A DNA stretch of 64,000 nt, taken from positions 320,741 to 384,740 of the forward strand of contig NW_022098031.1 in NCBI RefSeq assembly GCF_002288925.2, read 5' to 3'. Shown one piece after another: positions 12,121 to 21,889 of the stretch; within the stretch, counting starts at the first letter, position 1, and each line of letters opens with the position of its first letter. Position numbers and translations under genes: made by a program. The stretch is from Delphinapterus leucas. Taxonomy: Eukaryota > Chordata > Mammalia > Artiodactyla > Monodontidae. Under the pieces are notes generated by a model. It did not search any database and was not told where the DNA came from. It worked only from the letters and a program-made list of their open reading frames with translations.

Positions 12121-13348
12121 ATTCATTTCTTTTTCTTTTCTTTTTTTTTTCCTGCACAGAGCACATTATTTGACTAATAGTTGTGACAATTATGGTAGCA
12201 TCACAGTTTGGCTAAGTCCTGCTCCAGATGTAAAATAAATTGGAGGGTAGGGGATGGGATGGGTAGCAAGAGAGGAGAAATGAAGAGACAGCTAAATAAT
12301 CCAAGAAGAGAGGAGGGCAAAAGAGGAAAGGAGTTTACAGCAAGAAGAAATATATAAGCCCTAGAGAAAGCAGCCCATCAAGAGTGCCCTAAATTAAACA
12401 CTTCAAGCAGGTAAAAGCTGGTTGAGATTTTTCAGATATGCATTTGGTAAGTCAGGCCTGGAGGGTGGAGTAGTTAAATAGCCAGCATAAAACAGAGAAG
12501 CCAGATACCTTCTAAGATAGGAGGGGCCAGAAAGCCACTCCATCGAGGGATGGAGAAGTTGGGTGGAGGGATAACCAGGTTCCTGCTGGCCCTCCCTCAC
12601 CTCCTGGTCTTATTCTTGGATGAGTTTAGGAGTGAGCAGGTGGGAAGTGTAAAACTGGCCCCAGGTCTATGTCAATATTCTGGATCAACTCAAAGATAAA
12701 TTTCACCTGGGTCTCATAGGCTTAGACTGAGATATTATTGTTGATTCCTTGGATGCTCCTGAAGCCCTAAGGCTGGAGGTGGAGCGGGTTGAGCCAATAG
12801 ATGCTGGTGGTGAGGCTTATATAGTGTCAGCTGTCAGTGTTACAGTAGTAAATACAGTAGTAGTTGGGGGCCAAAACTGACTTCCAGGTATATGAACTAC
12901 ATAATCTGGTGGAGCAGTTGGTAGCCCAAGGCTTGGTCATCAATGAGGCTGATGGGCAGGGGTCAAAGGCACTCAACACATGGAACCGGACACAGTCATC
13001 AGCCACAGTGTTCTTAATGAGCTCTAGGGTCTCCTGGACTGTCTGTGTAGGGTGAATCTGGGCGTTCATTGTGGCCTGAATCACTGGGGGGAATAACATT
13101 TATTTGACCCCTGCATTAAACGTGGTAAATGCTGTGAAGGACCTTACCAGCTTATTGGTTATGTGATTTCTCTCCGGTAACCTAAGGCCTGAGTCTCCCT
13201 CTGCTTTAGATCTGCCTCAGGGGCCCTCAGAGGTCAGGAATCAGACCTTGACCATACAGAAATCTGGCAGCATAGAAATCTGACAGCTTTTGCTTCTTCA
13301 AGACCAGGAGGAAAGAGTCTCTGACTTCTTCCTTCTTTGCTGTCTAAA
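12121..13348 (-). pseudogene. PM20D1: PM20D1 processed pseudogene (retrocopy), 5'-truncated
   Basis: The minus strand translates to the C-terminal part of PM20D1, a secreted M20-family peptidase that in the intact gene makes and hydrolyses N-fatty-acyl amino acids. Homology runs from about 13180 down to the ancestral stop at 12626-12628. It includes IHPTQTVQETLELIKNTVAD, VLSAFDP, GYQLL (in a shifted frame), NTDS and AYETQVKFIFELIQN. Breaks: an in-frame stop just before MLFPPV, a one-base frameshift between VLSAFDP and GYQLL, an Arg-to-stop change after NTDS (stop at 12827-12829), and two more stops in former Gln codons near the C terminus. The ORF segments join with no visible intron. A 3'-UTR-like region (12153-12625) ends in an oligo(A) tail, seen as T runs at 12128-12150. 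Short similar sequences (CCTCTTTTAAAT at 12109-12120, CCCTTTTTAAAT at 13349-13360) look like decayed TSDs. The outermost 13190-13348 was not matched to PM20D1. Identity is from memory of the family. Confidence 0.8.
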
Positions 13349-13360
13349 CCCTTTTTAAAT

Positions 13361-13565
13361 GGCTCATGTGATTAGCCAGGCCCACTCAGGATAATTGTCC
13401 TTTTTCTTAATAATTAGGGACCTTAATTATGTCTGTAAAATCCCATCACCTTTGCCATATTCTATAGGTTAGCAGCAAGTTAAAAGGTGTGCCCACAGTC
13501 AGGAGGGGGAGATTACACAATGGTGTGAACCATTAGGGTGCTTTTAAAATTCTGCATGGTACAAA
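13361..13565 (-). mobile_element. LTR-like ancient repeat, second half
   Basis: Continues the repeat interrupted at 12120: 'GGCTCATGTGATTAGCCAGG', 'AGGGACCTTAATTATG', 'CCCATCACCTTTGCCATA' and 'GGAGGGGGAGATTACACAA' follow in the order expected for the same LTR-type family. It ends near 13565, where the host L1 resumes. Confidence 0.55.
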
Positions 13566-14612
13566 GTAGTGAGTCTTCCAATCCAGGAACATGGCATTCT
13601 TTCTGTTCTATTTATTTTTGTTATTTTAAACTTGTCTCAACCATATTTTGTAGTTTTAGCAATCTATTGGAAGATTTATTTCTAGGAGTTAGATTTTTTG
13701 TGCTATTATAAATGATATTATATTGTTATTTTCTAATTCTTGTCTACAACTTATAGAAATAAAATTTACTTTTGTATATTAGCTTTGAATCCTGATAAAT
13801 TTACAGAGCAATTTCTACTAGTTTATCTGTAAATATTACTAGATTTTATATATATACACAATCATGTCATCTGTTTCCCTTTTTCCTCCCAACCTTTATA
13901 CTTTTTTAATGCTTTTTGACCTGGACAGAACCTACAGTACAGAGTTTAATAGAAGTGGTAATAATGGCATTCTTGCCTTATTCGCAACCTAAGGAAAAAA
14001 TATTAAATATTTCATCATTAAATGTAATGTTAACTATGAGTTTTTTTATAAATATCCTTTATGCAATTGAGGAAGCTTACTTCCACTGAAATTTGTGGAA
14101 ATATTTTTTATCATTATTGAGTGTTGAATATTGTCAAATGACTTTTCTGTATCTATTGATATAGTTAAATTATTTTTATTCTTTATTCTCTTAATTTGAT
14201 TAATTATATTGATAACTTCTCTAATATTAAACCAAACCTGCTTTCCTGAAACAAATCACAGTTCATCATGATAATACATCATATATTTTTATATTACTTT
14301 ATTTGACTTGCTAATGTTTATTTAAGGGTTTTGCTTACATGTCACGAGAGATACTGGCCTGTAATTTTTCTTTCTTACATTGTCCTTGTCATGTTTTAGT
14401 ATCAGATTTATTCTAACCTCATAAAATACATAGGAAAGTAGTCCCTCTCTTTATATGCCAAGGAAGGTTTTGTTTTGTTTTGCTTTGATTAATATTATGT
14501 ATTTTTTATACGTTTAGAAGAACTCACAAGTAATGGCTGGCATTTTATTTTTTGTGAAGATTTTAAGTTATAGGTTCAATTTCGTCCATAGATATAGAAC
14601 TGTTCAGAGACT
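13566..14612 (-). mobile_element. Old LINE-1, ORF2 part (continuation)
   Basis: Resumes the L1 broken at 11924. Phrases such as 'TTATTTCTAGGAGTTAGATT', 'AATAATGGCATTCTTGCCTT' and 'GAGATACTGGCCTGTAATTT' follow the reverse-complemented ORF2 reverse-transcriptase region. A further 60 bases of the same kind probably continue past the SINE to about 14890. Diverged beyond any reading frame. Confidence 0.75.
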
Positions 14613-14826
14613 TTTTTTTTTTTTTTTTTTTTTTGCGGTACGCGGGCCTCTCACTGTTGTGGTCTCTTCCATTGCGGAGCACAGGCTCCGGACGTGCAGG
14701 CTCAGCGGCCATGGCTCACGGGCCCAGCCGCTCTGCGGCACGTGGGATCTTCCCGGACCGGGGCGCGAACCCATGTCCCCTGCATCGGCAGGCGGACTCT
14801 TAACCACTGCGCCACCAGGGAAGCCC
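14613..14826 (-). mobile_element. CHR-type SINE, about 200-bp form
   Basis: Minus-strand copy with a T tail at 14613-14634 and a short TSD (CAGAGACT at 14605-14612; AGAGACT at 14827-14833). Inserted into the old L1. Both tRNA-like promoter boxes are visible. Confidence 0.92.
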
Positions 14827-14889
14827 AGAGACTATTTTTTATTATGTCACTTTTGGTAAATTATCTTTCTTAAGGAATTATTCCTGTCA

Positions 14890-16335
14890 TTTATCCTGTC
14901 TTCCTTCTGTGCCAGTCTCAGTCCAGGCTTCTAGAATCTCCACCCCCACTCAACTACCAATGGAGAGTAAGTTAATTATTGACATAAATTCTTCTGAAGC
15001 TGTTAGGTAAGCTTAGTAACTATTAATTAACTAAAGAGATTTAGTTGTCTAATTAACTAGAGAGATTTATTTTTTACCAAGTATAAAGAAAAAAGGTTTT
15101 CAATTTATACAGTTCTATAAAGTCAAAGAAAAATCAGGCAAATAAAAATTGCCTGATTTTGTTCATTGGTTGGTTGGTGTTTTCACTCTCTTGGTTTGTT
15201 TTGGATACTCTTGGAAGCGTGTAGCAAGTTATTGAGGGATTAGTGAGGGATCAAATGGAGGGCATGCATGCTCAGACAAGGACAGCATTCTACAAGTAGA
15301 GTTGAATATTCTGAGCTATGTGATAAGCATCATCAGAGTTTCACACACCAGATATACTGTGTTTGCTCTGAAGCCCAACAGATGGCTTTCCCTTTTGTGC
15401 GTTTTGATTCTTTCCCCCCTCTCTCTGCCTGTGTAAGTTCTTGTTGATTCTCAGCTGACATGCCAAATACTCTTTCCTCTTACTGCCAAACATCCCTTTG
15501 ATGGTCTCTCTCTAGACCTTAGTCCCTCATTATCCATAACTTTAAACTAATGCTTAAATGGTTTACACCATTTATTTTCTTATGCCAGTGTGAACCTGAG
15601 TTTGTGCCTAAAACCCAAGGAAATAGATCTGTAACCGTTTAATATAGAGGTGCAAATGTACGACCATCTTTCTCTGTAAGTATCTACTTGGTAGTCTGAT
15701 GGAAGAGAACTTTGCTTAAATATACTATAATATTGAGATTTCATCACTTAGGTATTCACCACTTTGGGTCCTCAGTGTTAAAATCCATGTATTTTTCACT
15801 GAGTAGGCTCCTACCTTGCACTGCCCTATAGTGAGGAATCAGTTGAAAACTAGTCTTAGCATTAGTGGGCAAAAAGAACTCCTGTGTTCCAAGGAATTAG
15901 AAAAGATATCAGTATAATGGAAGGAGGAGCCCAGCATGAAGATTAAATATTTGGGATGCAAGAAGGTGTCTTCCTATAGATTCTTCACACATTTACCTAT
16001 GGTTGATTTTGTCAAAATATGTTTATTTTGCAAGTGGGATCAAGTGAAAAACAGATACTTTGATAAAAGTTACAGAATATATTTTTAATTATTTCATATG
16101 GGTTATTTAAATGCAAAGAAGAGTTATTTCTCCTTTTCTGCTATATTTGGAAGGGTTTTCAGTTAAACAATATCTCTTCTTTGTGTATAAAAGATTTTTT
16201 TCTAAACACAGGAGATGTGTACAGACTGATTAAACTATGAGAAAGAAAAAGATAAGACACATAGCTTATCTTCTGGCAAACTCTTTGCATTTTCCATTAA
16301 GCCCTTTTTACAGCAGTTTCAGAACCTTTGTGAAT
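14890..16335. other. No recognised gene or repeat
   Basis: Plain AT-rich sequence. I saw no convincing frame, RNA, or interspersed repeat in it. Confidence 0.5.
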
Positions 16336-16339
16336 CTAG

Positions 16340-16445
16340 TATTAGTATCATGAAACGTTAGAGCTGATAAAGACAATCTAATTTACACTCCTCATTTCCC
16401 AGGTGACGAACAAAGATCTCCTAAATCCCAGTTCAGAGGTGATTC
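16340..16445 (-). mobile_element. L2/MIR-type 3'-end fragment
   Basis: 'ATCATGAAACGTTAGAGCTG' followed by 'CTCCTCATTTCCCAGGTGA' matches the reverse complement of the common L2 3' end. Short and diverged. Confidence 0.55.
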
Positions 16446-16449
16446 CACA

Positions 16450-17212
16450 ACATCAAAATGCTGTTGTCTCCTTACATATTTATTTTCACTTATAATTGTT
16501 TCAGGAATGGAACTGATATCTGTAAGAGAATAATGTTCAGACTAGTTAGCATATTGGAGTAATTTTTGAGTAAGTGCTTTAGACAAAGCACATTGTTTTA
16601 GTATATATTTTGTTCAAAGACTGAGTAGCTGTTTTGCTTATTTTCATGTCATGTGAAGATGCTGAAATGACATTATCAGTATTAAAGGCAGATAAGTTAA
16701 TATGAAATCTAGTCAAAATTCTCCCTTGGCTAAGTGGACTTGTCATGAGCAACACACATATCATTTGAAATTTCCATTTTAAAAAAGCATAAATCCAAGC
16801 CTTCAAGTGAGAAATATTAACAGATAGTCTATCTTTAATTAGAGTTCAAGTAACTTGCACTTTAAAGCATGAAACTTAACTAAAAACCCTTATTTTCAAT
16901 TTACTCAGTGTTTTTAATCTTATGCAGTGCTTTAAGTATTGAGTGTCCTGCAGCTCTGGTATCCTTCTATTCATTAAATGCATGATTTTGAACAAAGAAC
17001 TGACTCCTTGAAATGCATGTTGTTGCATTTCACTAAGTGAATTTCTAAGTAGATCAAGAAAATTAAATTCTTCTGACTTAATGCAGAATAATTTAGTGCT
17101 ACACAATAGAGAACTAAAAAACCAGCTTAGTCACTTGGAATTTTAGGAGTTATATTAAGTAAGAATTACTGGGAGGAAATATTATCATAAAGTACATAGA
17201 CATAGATATTTA
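16450..17212. other. No recognised gene or repeat
   Basis: Unremarkable AT-rich DNA. The minus-strand frames at 16579-16806 and 16876-17106 have no recognisable protein features. Confidence 0.45.
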
Positions 17213-17229
17213 AAATTATTAGATTTATA

Positions 17230-17357
17230 GGGAATTCCCTGGCGGTCCAGTGGTTAGGACCTCACACTTCCACTGCAGGGGGCCCAGGTTTGATCTCTGG
17301 CTGGGAAACTGAAATCCTGGAAGCTGCATGGTGCAGCCAAAAAATAAAAATAAAATA
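17230..17357 (+). mobile_element. Short (about 125 bp) tRNA-derived SINE
   Basis: Starts GGGAATTCCCTGGCGGTCCA and ends 'GGTGCAGCC' plus an AAAATAAAA-type tail. This short cetartiodactyl form lacks the extra body of the 200-bp CHR SINE. A perfect 17-bp TSD (AAATTATTAGATTTATA) lies at 17213-17229 and 17358-17374. Confidence 0.93.
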
Positions 17358-17374
17358 AAATTATTAGATTTATA

Positions 17375-18112
17375 AAATCACTAGATCTGTAAAATTTAAC
17401 TAATTATAAGAATGTTTACTTCATTAGTTAGAGAGACCCTATCTTGAGCAATTTTCCCTCCGCCTTTCAACTTCAGAAAGCGGAATACTATGGGAAAAAT
17501 GAAATAAATGAAATAAAATAACTATTTTTAAAAAATACGTGGCCACTGTTCTTTCAGGTTTGGTCATTACTTCCTATGCTCCTCTAAGATTGTGGTACCG
17601 CATTTTAAGAATCACTGTTTTGAATCGCTTGACTCTTATCTACTTTTTCTTCAAATCTACTCCAGTTGCCTCTTTTTCTAAAGCTTTGTCAACCTGAAAA
17701 ATGAATCCTTGCAAGTTTTCCCCTCTTCTGAATAACATATTATTCTGATACATGGAATGTATTTTTTATTATCTGCTATTATTTTGAATCATATAAAATT
17801 GCCATTTGAATAGTCAAGCCATTAAAATGTTGGCAGTTTCATATAATTCAAATTAATATATGCCAAGCAGTTCATGCATGCTTCCAAATGTGTGATTCAT
17901 TTCGTTCCTTCACATACTCATTGTATACTACATTTTATTTTATTATATGTAATTACATATCAATTTCCCATCTAGCTTATAAACTCCCAAGGAAAAGAAC
18001 AGTCACATTTTTTGTTTTTAATTAAGAAGAGCACAAAAAATTTCTGTTGAATGAACAAGTGAAAGTAGCAGTAGAATAGAAGCAAATACTGTTATTGCAT
18101 TAATAAATCCAC
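17375..18112. other. No recognised gene or repeat
   Basis: AT-rich DNA with no frame or repeat that I can name. Confidence 0.45.
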
Positions 18113-18328
18113 TTTTTTTTTTTTTTTTTTTTTTTTGCCGTACACGGGCCTCTCACTGTTGTGGCTTCTCCCGTTGCAGAGCACAGGCTCCAGACACGCA
18201 GGCTCAGCGGCCGTGGCTCACGGGCCCAGCTGCTCTGCGGCATGTGGGATCTTCCCGGACCGGGGCACGAACCCGTGTTCCCTGCATCAACAGGCGGACT
18301 CTCAATCACTGCGCCACCAGGGAAGCCC
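18113..18328 (-). mobile_element. CHR-type SINE, about 200-bp form
   Basis: Minus-strand copy with a T tail at 18113-18136 and a GGGAAGCCC end. It has more substitutions than most copies here (for example GCCGTACACGGG), and I could not find a clear TSD, so it may be older than its neighbours. Confidence 0.9.
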
Positions 18329-18358
18329 CAACTTTTAACATTTCTTAGCTTGTGTTTT

Positions 18359-18388
18359 TTATATAAGAAGCTAGAGCTTCTTATATAA
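18359..18388. repeat. Perfect 30-bp palindrome
   Basis: TTATATAAGAAGCT (18359-18372) and its exact reverse complement AGCTTCTTATATAA (18375-18388) are separated by only two bases (AG). Confidence 0.95.
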
Positions 18389-18554
18389 CTTTTTCTTGGT
18401 TTAAAAAAAAAAGAGAAGCAATATAAAATTTCTTCGATATGTGATATGTATCTTTTAATCCAGAAGCATAGATATTCATTCATTCATTCATTCAACAATA
18501 TGTTGTCTGCACCTACTGTTTTGGACATCATACTATAGGCATAAGAGACAATAA

Positions 18555-18850
18555 ATAATATAAAATATTTATTGAGTTCTTGTATGCCAGGCACCATTCT
18601 AATGTTTTACATATTTTAAGCTCACATGGAACCTATGAAATACTATTTACACTTATCAAATGGTGAAAATGAGACACAGGGAAGTACCTTGTTCAAGGTA
18701 TACAGCTTGGGAATTCCCTGGCGGTCCAGTGGTTAGGACCTCACTGGACCGCCAGCTGTATTAAGGTATACAGCTCATAAATAGTAGAGATAGGCTTCAA
18801 ACCATGCAGTCCAGTTCCAAAGTCTGTCCCCTTAACCACTGTCTAGTACT
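18555..18850 (-). mobile_element. MIR SINE, nearly full length
   Basis: Reverse-complement MIR from 'TTTATTGAGTTCTTGTATGC' through 'TGAAAATGAGACACAGGGAA' to 'CCTTAACCACTGTCTAGTAC'. It is interrupted at 18708-18762 by a tiny fold-back SINE fragment. Confidence 0.8.
18708..18762 (+). mobile_element. Fold-back micro-SINE with TSD
   Basis: Only 55 bp lie between two perfect 13-bp TSDs (AAGGTATACAGCT at 18695-18707 and 18763-18775). The insert begins as the short SINE head (GGGAATTCCCTGGCGGTCCA), reaches 'GTTAGGACCT' and then runs backwards as CACTGGACCGCCAG (18742-18755). That is the exact reverse complement of 18718-18731. Confidence 0.88.
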
Positions 18851-18889
18851 GCTTCTCACAACAAAATCTGAACACAACACCCACTACAC

Positions 18890-19010
18890 TCTGAGTTAAA
18901 AAATCATTTGTATTATTTTTGTCACTGTATCCTGAGCACCTAGACCAATGCCTGGTACATCTTACGTACAGAGTAGCTGCTGTTGCATAAATGAATAAAT
19001 GTTCAAGAAG
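18890..19010 (+). mobile_element. L2 3'-end fragment
   Basis: 'CTGAGCACCTAGACCAATGC', 'CTGGTACATCTTACG' and the end 'GAATAAATG' match the forward L2 3' terminus. The frame on the opposite strand (18843-19058) is not a gene. Confidence 0.6.
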
Positions 19011-19069
19011 TATTCCTCTAGAGAACTGATATGCTGAGATAAAATCTGTTATAGACATATAAAAAAAGT

Positions 19070-19428
19070 ATTGTAGAAGGTCTTAGGATGCAGGACCTAA
19101 CCTTGTCTGATAGAATTAGGACAGATTTTATGAGTAACATGTGAGCAGTATTGAAAAGATATTAGCCATAAGACTATCCTTGGTGTAGAAAACAGCATTT
19201 GCAAAAGTTTTGAGTCTTGAATTGAGTTAGGTTCTACTGCTGGGTGTTAGTAGAAGATAGCAGAGACTGGAAAACTGGAAAGTTACTCTGGGATGGGACT
19301 ATGAAGGGTGATGTATCTCAATCTTGGGAGATTGCATTTATCCTAAGGGCAATGGGAAGGCAACCGGCTTGTTTTCTTTCTTCGTGTCTCTCTTTCTGTT
19401 TGAAAACCTTTTAAAAGTGATTCAATCC
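19070..19428 (-). mobile_element. L2 LINE fragment
   Basis: Diverged reverse L2: 'AACAGCATTTGCAAAAGTTT' and 'ATTTATCCTAAGGGCAATGG' followed by 'GAAGGCAACCGG' correspond to its late ORF2 region. A long CHR SINE interrupts or ends it at 19429. Confidence 0.5.
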
Positions 19429-19720
19429 AGGGACTTCCCTGGTGGCGCAGTCGTTAATAACCCACCTGCCAATGCAGGGGACAGGGGTTCGAGCCCTAAT
19501 CCAGGAAGATCCCACATGCCATGGAGCAACTAAGCCTGTGAGCCACAACTACTGAGCCCACGTGCCACAACTACTGAATCCCGCGTGCCTAGAGCCCGTG
19601 CTCTGCAACAAGAGAAGCCACCACAATGAGAAGCTTGCGCACCTCAACAAAGAGTAGCCCCCGTTCTCCGCAAACACAGCAACGAAGACCCAACGTAGCC
19701 AAAAATAAATAAATAAATTT
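19429..19720 (+). mobile_element. CHR-type SINE, long (about 290 bp) form
   Basis: Head AGGGACTTCCCTGGTGGCGC, repeated ACAACTACTGA units, 'GAAGACCCAACGTAGCC' and an (AAAT)n tail define the long CHR form. The TSD is 16 bp with one mismatch (AAAAGTGATTCAATCC at 19413-19428; AAAAGCGATTCAATCC at 19721-19736). Confidence 0.93.
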
Positions 19721-19989
19721 AAAAGCGATTCAATCCATTAGCAGTGTTGCTGTTGTTATAATTGCTCTCAACTATATGTCAGCTAGATTTAGTGAAATAT
19801 CAGTCATTAAAATGGTAAGTTTCAGATTTTAAAACAAAGTAGCAATGTATTGAACCAACCCTCCACAAGGTCAAGGAGAATGACCAGTAATTTAACTGTC
19901 TGTTAGAACAAAAATAAACACTTTCAGAGGAAGATAACAGAAATTACAGTTTTTACATCTTTCCCCAACAATGTCTAACATGTAATAAA

Positions 19990-20755
19990 AAGTACTGGAC
20001 TTCAAAGAAGTAGCGAAATGTGATTCATTGTCAAGAAATTTTTTAAAGTATTCAACAGAAAAAGCTCTAAGGTGGCTGAGGTATTCGAAGGAGCAGACAA
20101 GGCCTTTACATATATTCAGTGGGCTTAACAGCAGATTGGAGACAGAAGAAAATGTCAGTGAAATTGAACATAGATCAACTGAAATTCGCCAATCTGAAAG
20201 TAGATAAAAAAATTGTAAAAAAAAAATAAAGAGTATCACTGAACTGTGATAACTGTTACGTGGTCTGATACATGCAAATGGAGTTCTAGAAATATAAGAG
20301 AGGAACAATAGGGCAGAAAATATTTGGAGAAATTTTTCACAAATTTGGGGACTAACAAGAGGCTCAGCTAACTCCACACAAGGATAAATACAAAGAAAAT
20401 ACACTGAGGGACAGTATAATCAAACTACAAATGAACATCAAAAGAAAAGAAAGTGTCTTAAGTAGCAAAAGGTGGGCGGGGGGGGGCGAGATATATGACA
20501 CTCAGAGGAATAGCTATATGAATTAAATGAACTGATTTCTCATTCGGAAAAAAAAAAAACAAAGAAAATGGAACGGCATCTTTAATTGCTAAAAGAAACC
20601 AGAATTCTATGTGCTAAAAGAAATCAGAATTTGATGTTCAGCAAAAATATTCTTTTAACAATAAGAATAAAGAATAGAATTTTCAGATAAGACAAAACAG
20701 ATAATTTGTTTCAGAGATCTGCACTACTGGAAATGCTGAAGACTTTAAAATATGA
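19990..20755 (+). mobile_element. Old LINE-1 or HAL1 ORF1 remnant
   Basis: Forward L1 ORF1 DNA is recognisable over several hundred bases: 'GAAATTCGCCAATCTGAAAG', 'AGAAAATATTTGGAGAAATT', 'GGCTCAGCTAACTCCACACA' and, at the end, 'CTGCACTACTGGAAATGCTG'. ORF1 is the RNA-binding chaperone of L1. The reading frame is destroyed. The 170-codon frame on the opposite strand (19892-20404) is an antisense shadow of this relic. Lack of recognisable ORF2 after it would suit a HAL1-type element, but decay could also explain that. Confidence 0.7.
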
Positions 20756-20774
20756 CTGGGTAGACTTCTTGCTT

Positions 20775-20850
20775 CTTTATGTATTCTTCCTATTGCCTGT
20801 CACAGTACCTTACACAAGGTAGGTGCTCAATAAATAATTTTTTTCAGAAT
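20775..20850 (+). mobile_element. L2/MIR 3'-tail fragment
   Basis: 'GTCACAGTACCTTACACAAG' then 'GTAGGTGCTCAATAAATAA', the usual forward tail of these ancient elements. Confidence 0.6.
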
Positions 20851-20859
20851 TCATGTTTG

Positions 20860-21889
20860 TAATTAATTAACAAATAAAAAGCAGTTTTGGACCAATTATC
20901 TGAACTATCAATACTATCATTCACCAACTTTTGCAATTTTTGTTTTCCTAGTCCAGTTCTGTTTTTCCTGGCATTTGAAGGTTTTGATTTACCTATACTC
21001 TCCAAAAAGCTTTACTAAAATTAGGTCAATATTTAAAGAGAAAATGAGATTTGTGATGCCCACACAAATTCTGAACAACCAACAATTTTCCTTGAAAGAT
21101 TCATGGTTTCATTTTATTGATTTATTACGCCTGAAGTGTCCAAGTAATTGCCTTGTGTTTAGAGACTTACACTTTATCATAGTATAACGTATTTAAATAT
21201 ATCTACCTTTATTTTCTAGATAAAATATGATTTAAAAAGTATTAGTGTGCATTTTTCTGGGATATGCATTAAACTATGGTCTGCAAGAAATAATTATGGG
21301 AAATATTCTGCTGTGTGTGTGTGTATTTGTGTGTGTATGTATGTGTGTGTTTGGCCTGCACAAAATTTATTATAGCCCTAAACCTTCTATTCTGTATTTT
21401 AATTATCTTAATTTCCAAAACTAAAATACAAACTCCTCATGAACAGAATAAAATTTGGAATCCTTTGCTACAGTGTTTTCTCCCTAGTAGCTGCTCAGCT
21501 ATTGGTGAATGAAAGAAAGAATGAATGAATATTATAGGTGATAGAATCTCTAGTTAGGTGTGCAATCTTCTAAGTTCTAGTTATTCCAAAGTTGATATTA
21601 AAGAAGTTGGATAGTTTACCACACAATTCAATTATTTATCTATTGTTGACCTCATAGCCAACGTCATAGATTTATCTATATTTCCTCTCTGTATTCTCAC
21701 TCTATTCTCCCTTCTGCTCCTGAAACTACATTTAGCAAGGTCTCAATACTTTCCATCTTACTTAACACAATGGCTTTCTTTGTATCTTCATTATATTCCA
21801 AATCTTAGAACCAACACCCAACCTGTTAACTGAAACATTTTTCTCAAGGTTTCTGTAACACCATACTTGCCTCATTTTCCTCTTGGTTC
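20860..21889. other. No recognised gene; (TG)n tract
   Basis: Mostly unassigned. A (TG)n/(TATG) microsatellite lies at 21313-21352. The frame at 21315-21512 is opened by it and is not a gene. A weak L2-tail-like piece with GAATGAATGAAT lies at about 21500-21530. Confidence 0.45.

Noticed and set aside
19892..20404. 170-codon minus-strand frame
   Set aside because: Antisense to a recognisable L1 ORF1 relic; no protein features of its own.
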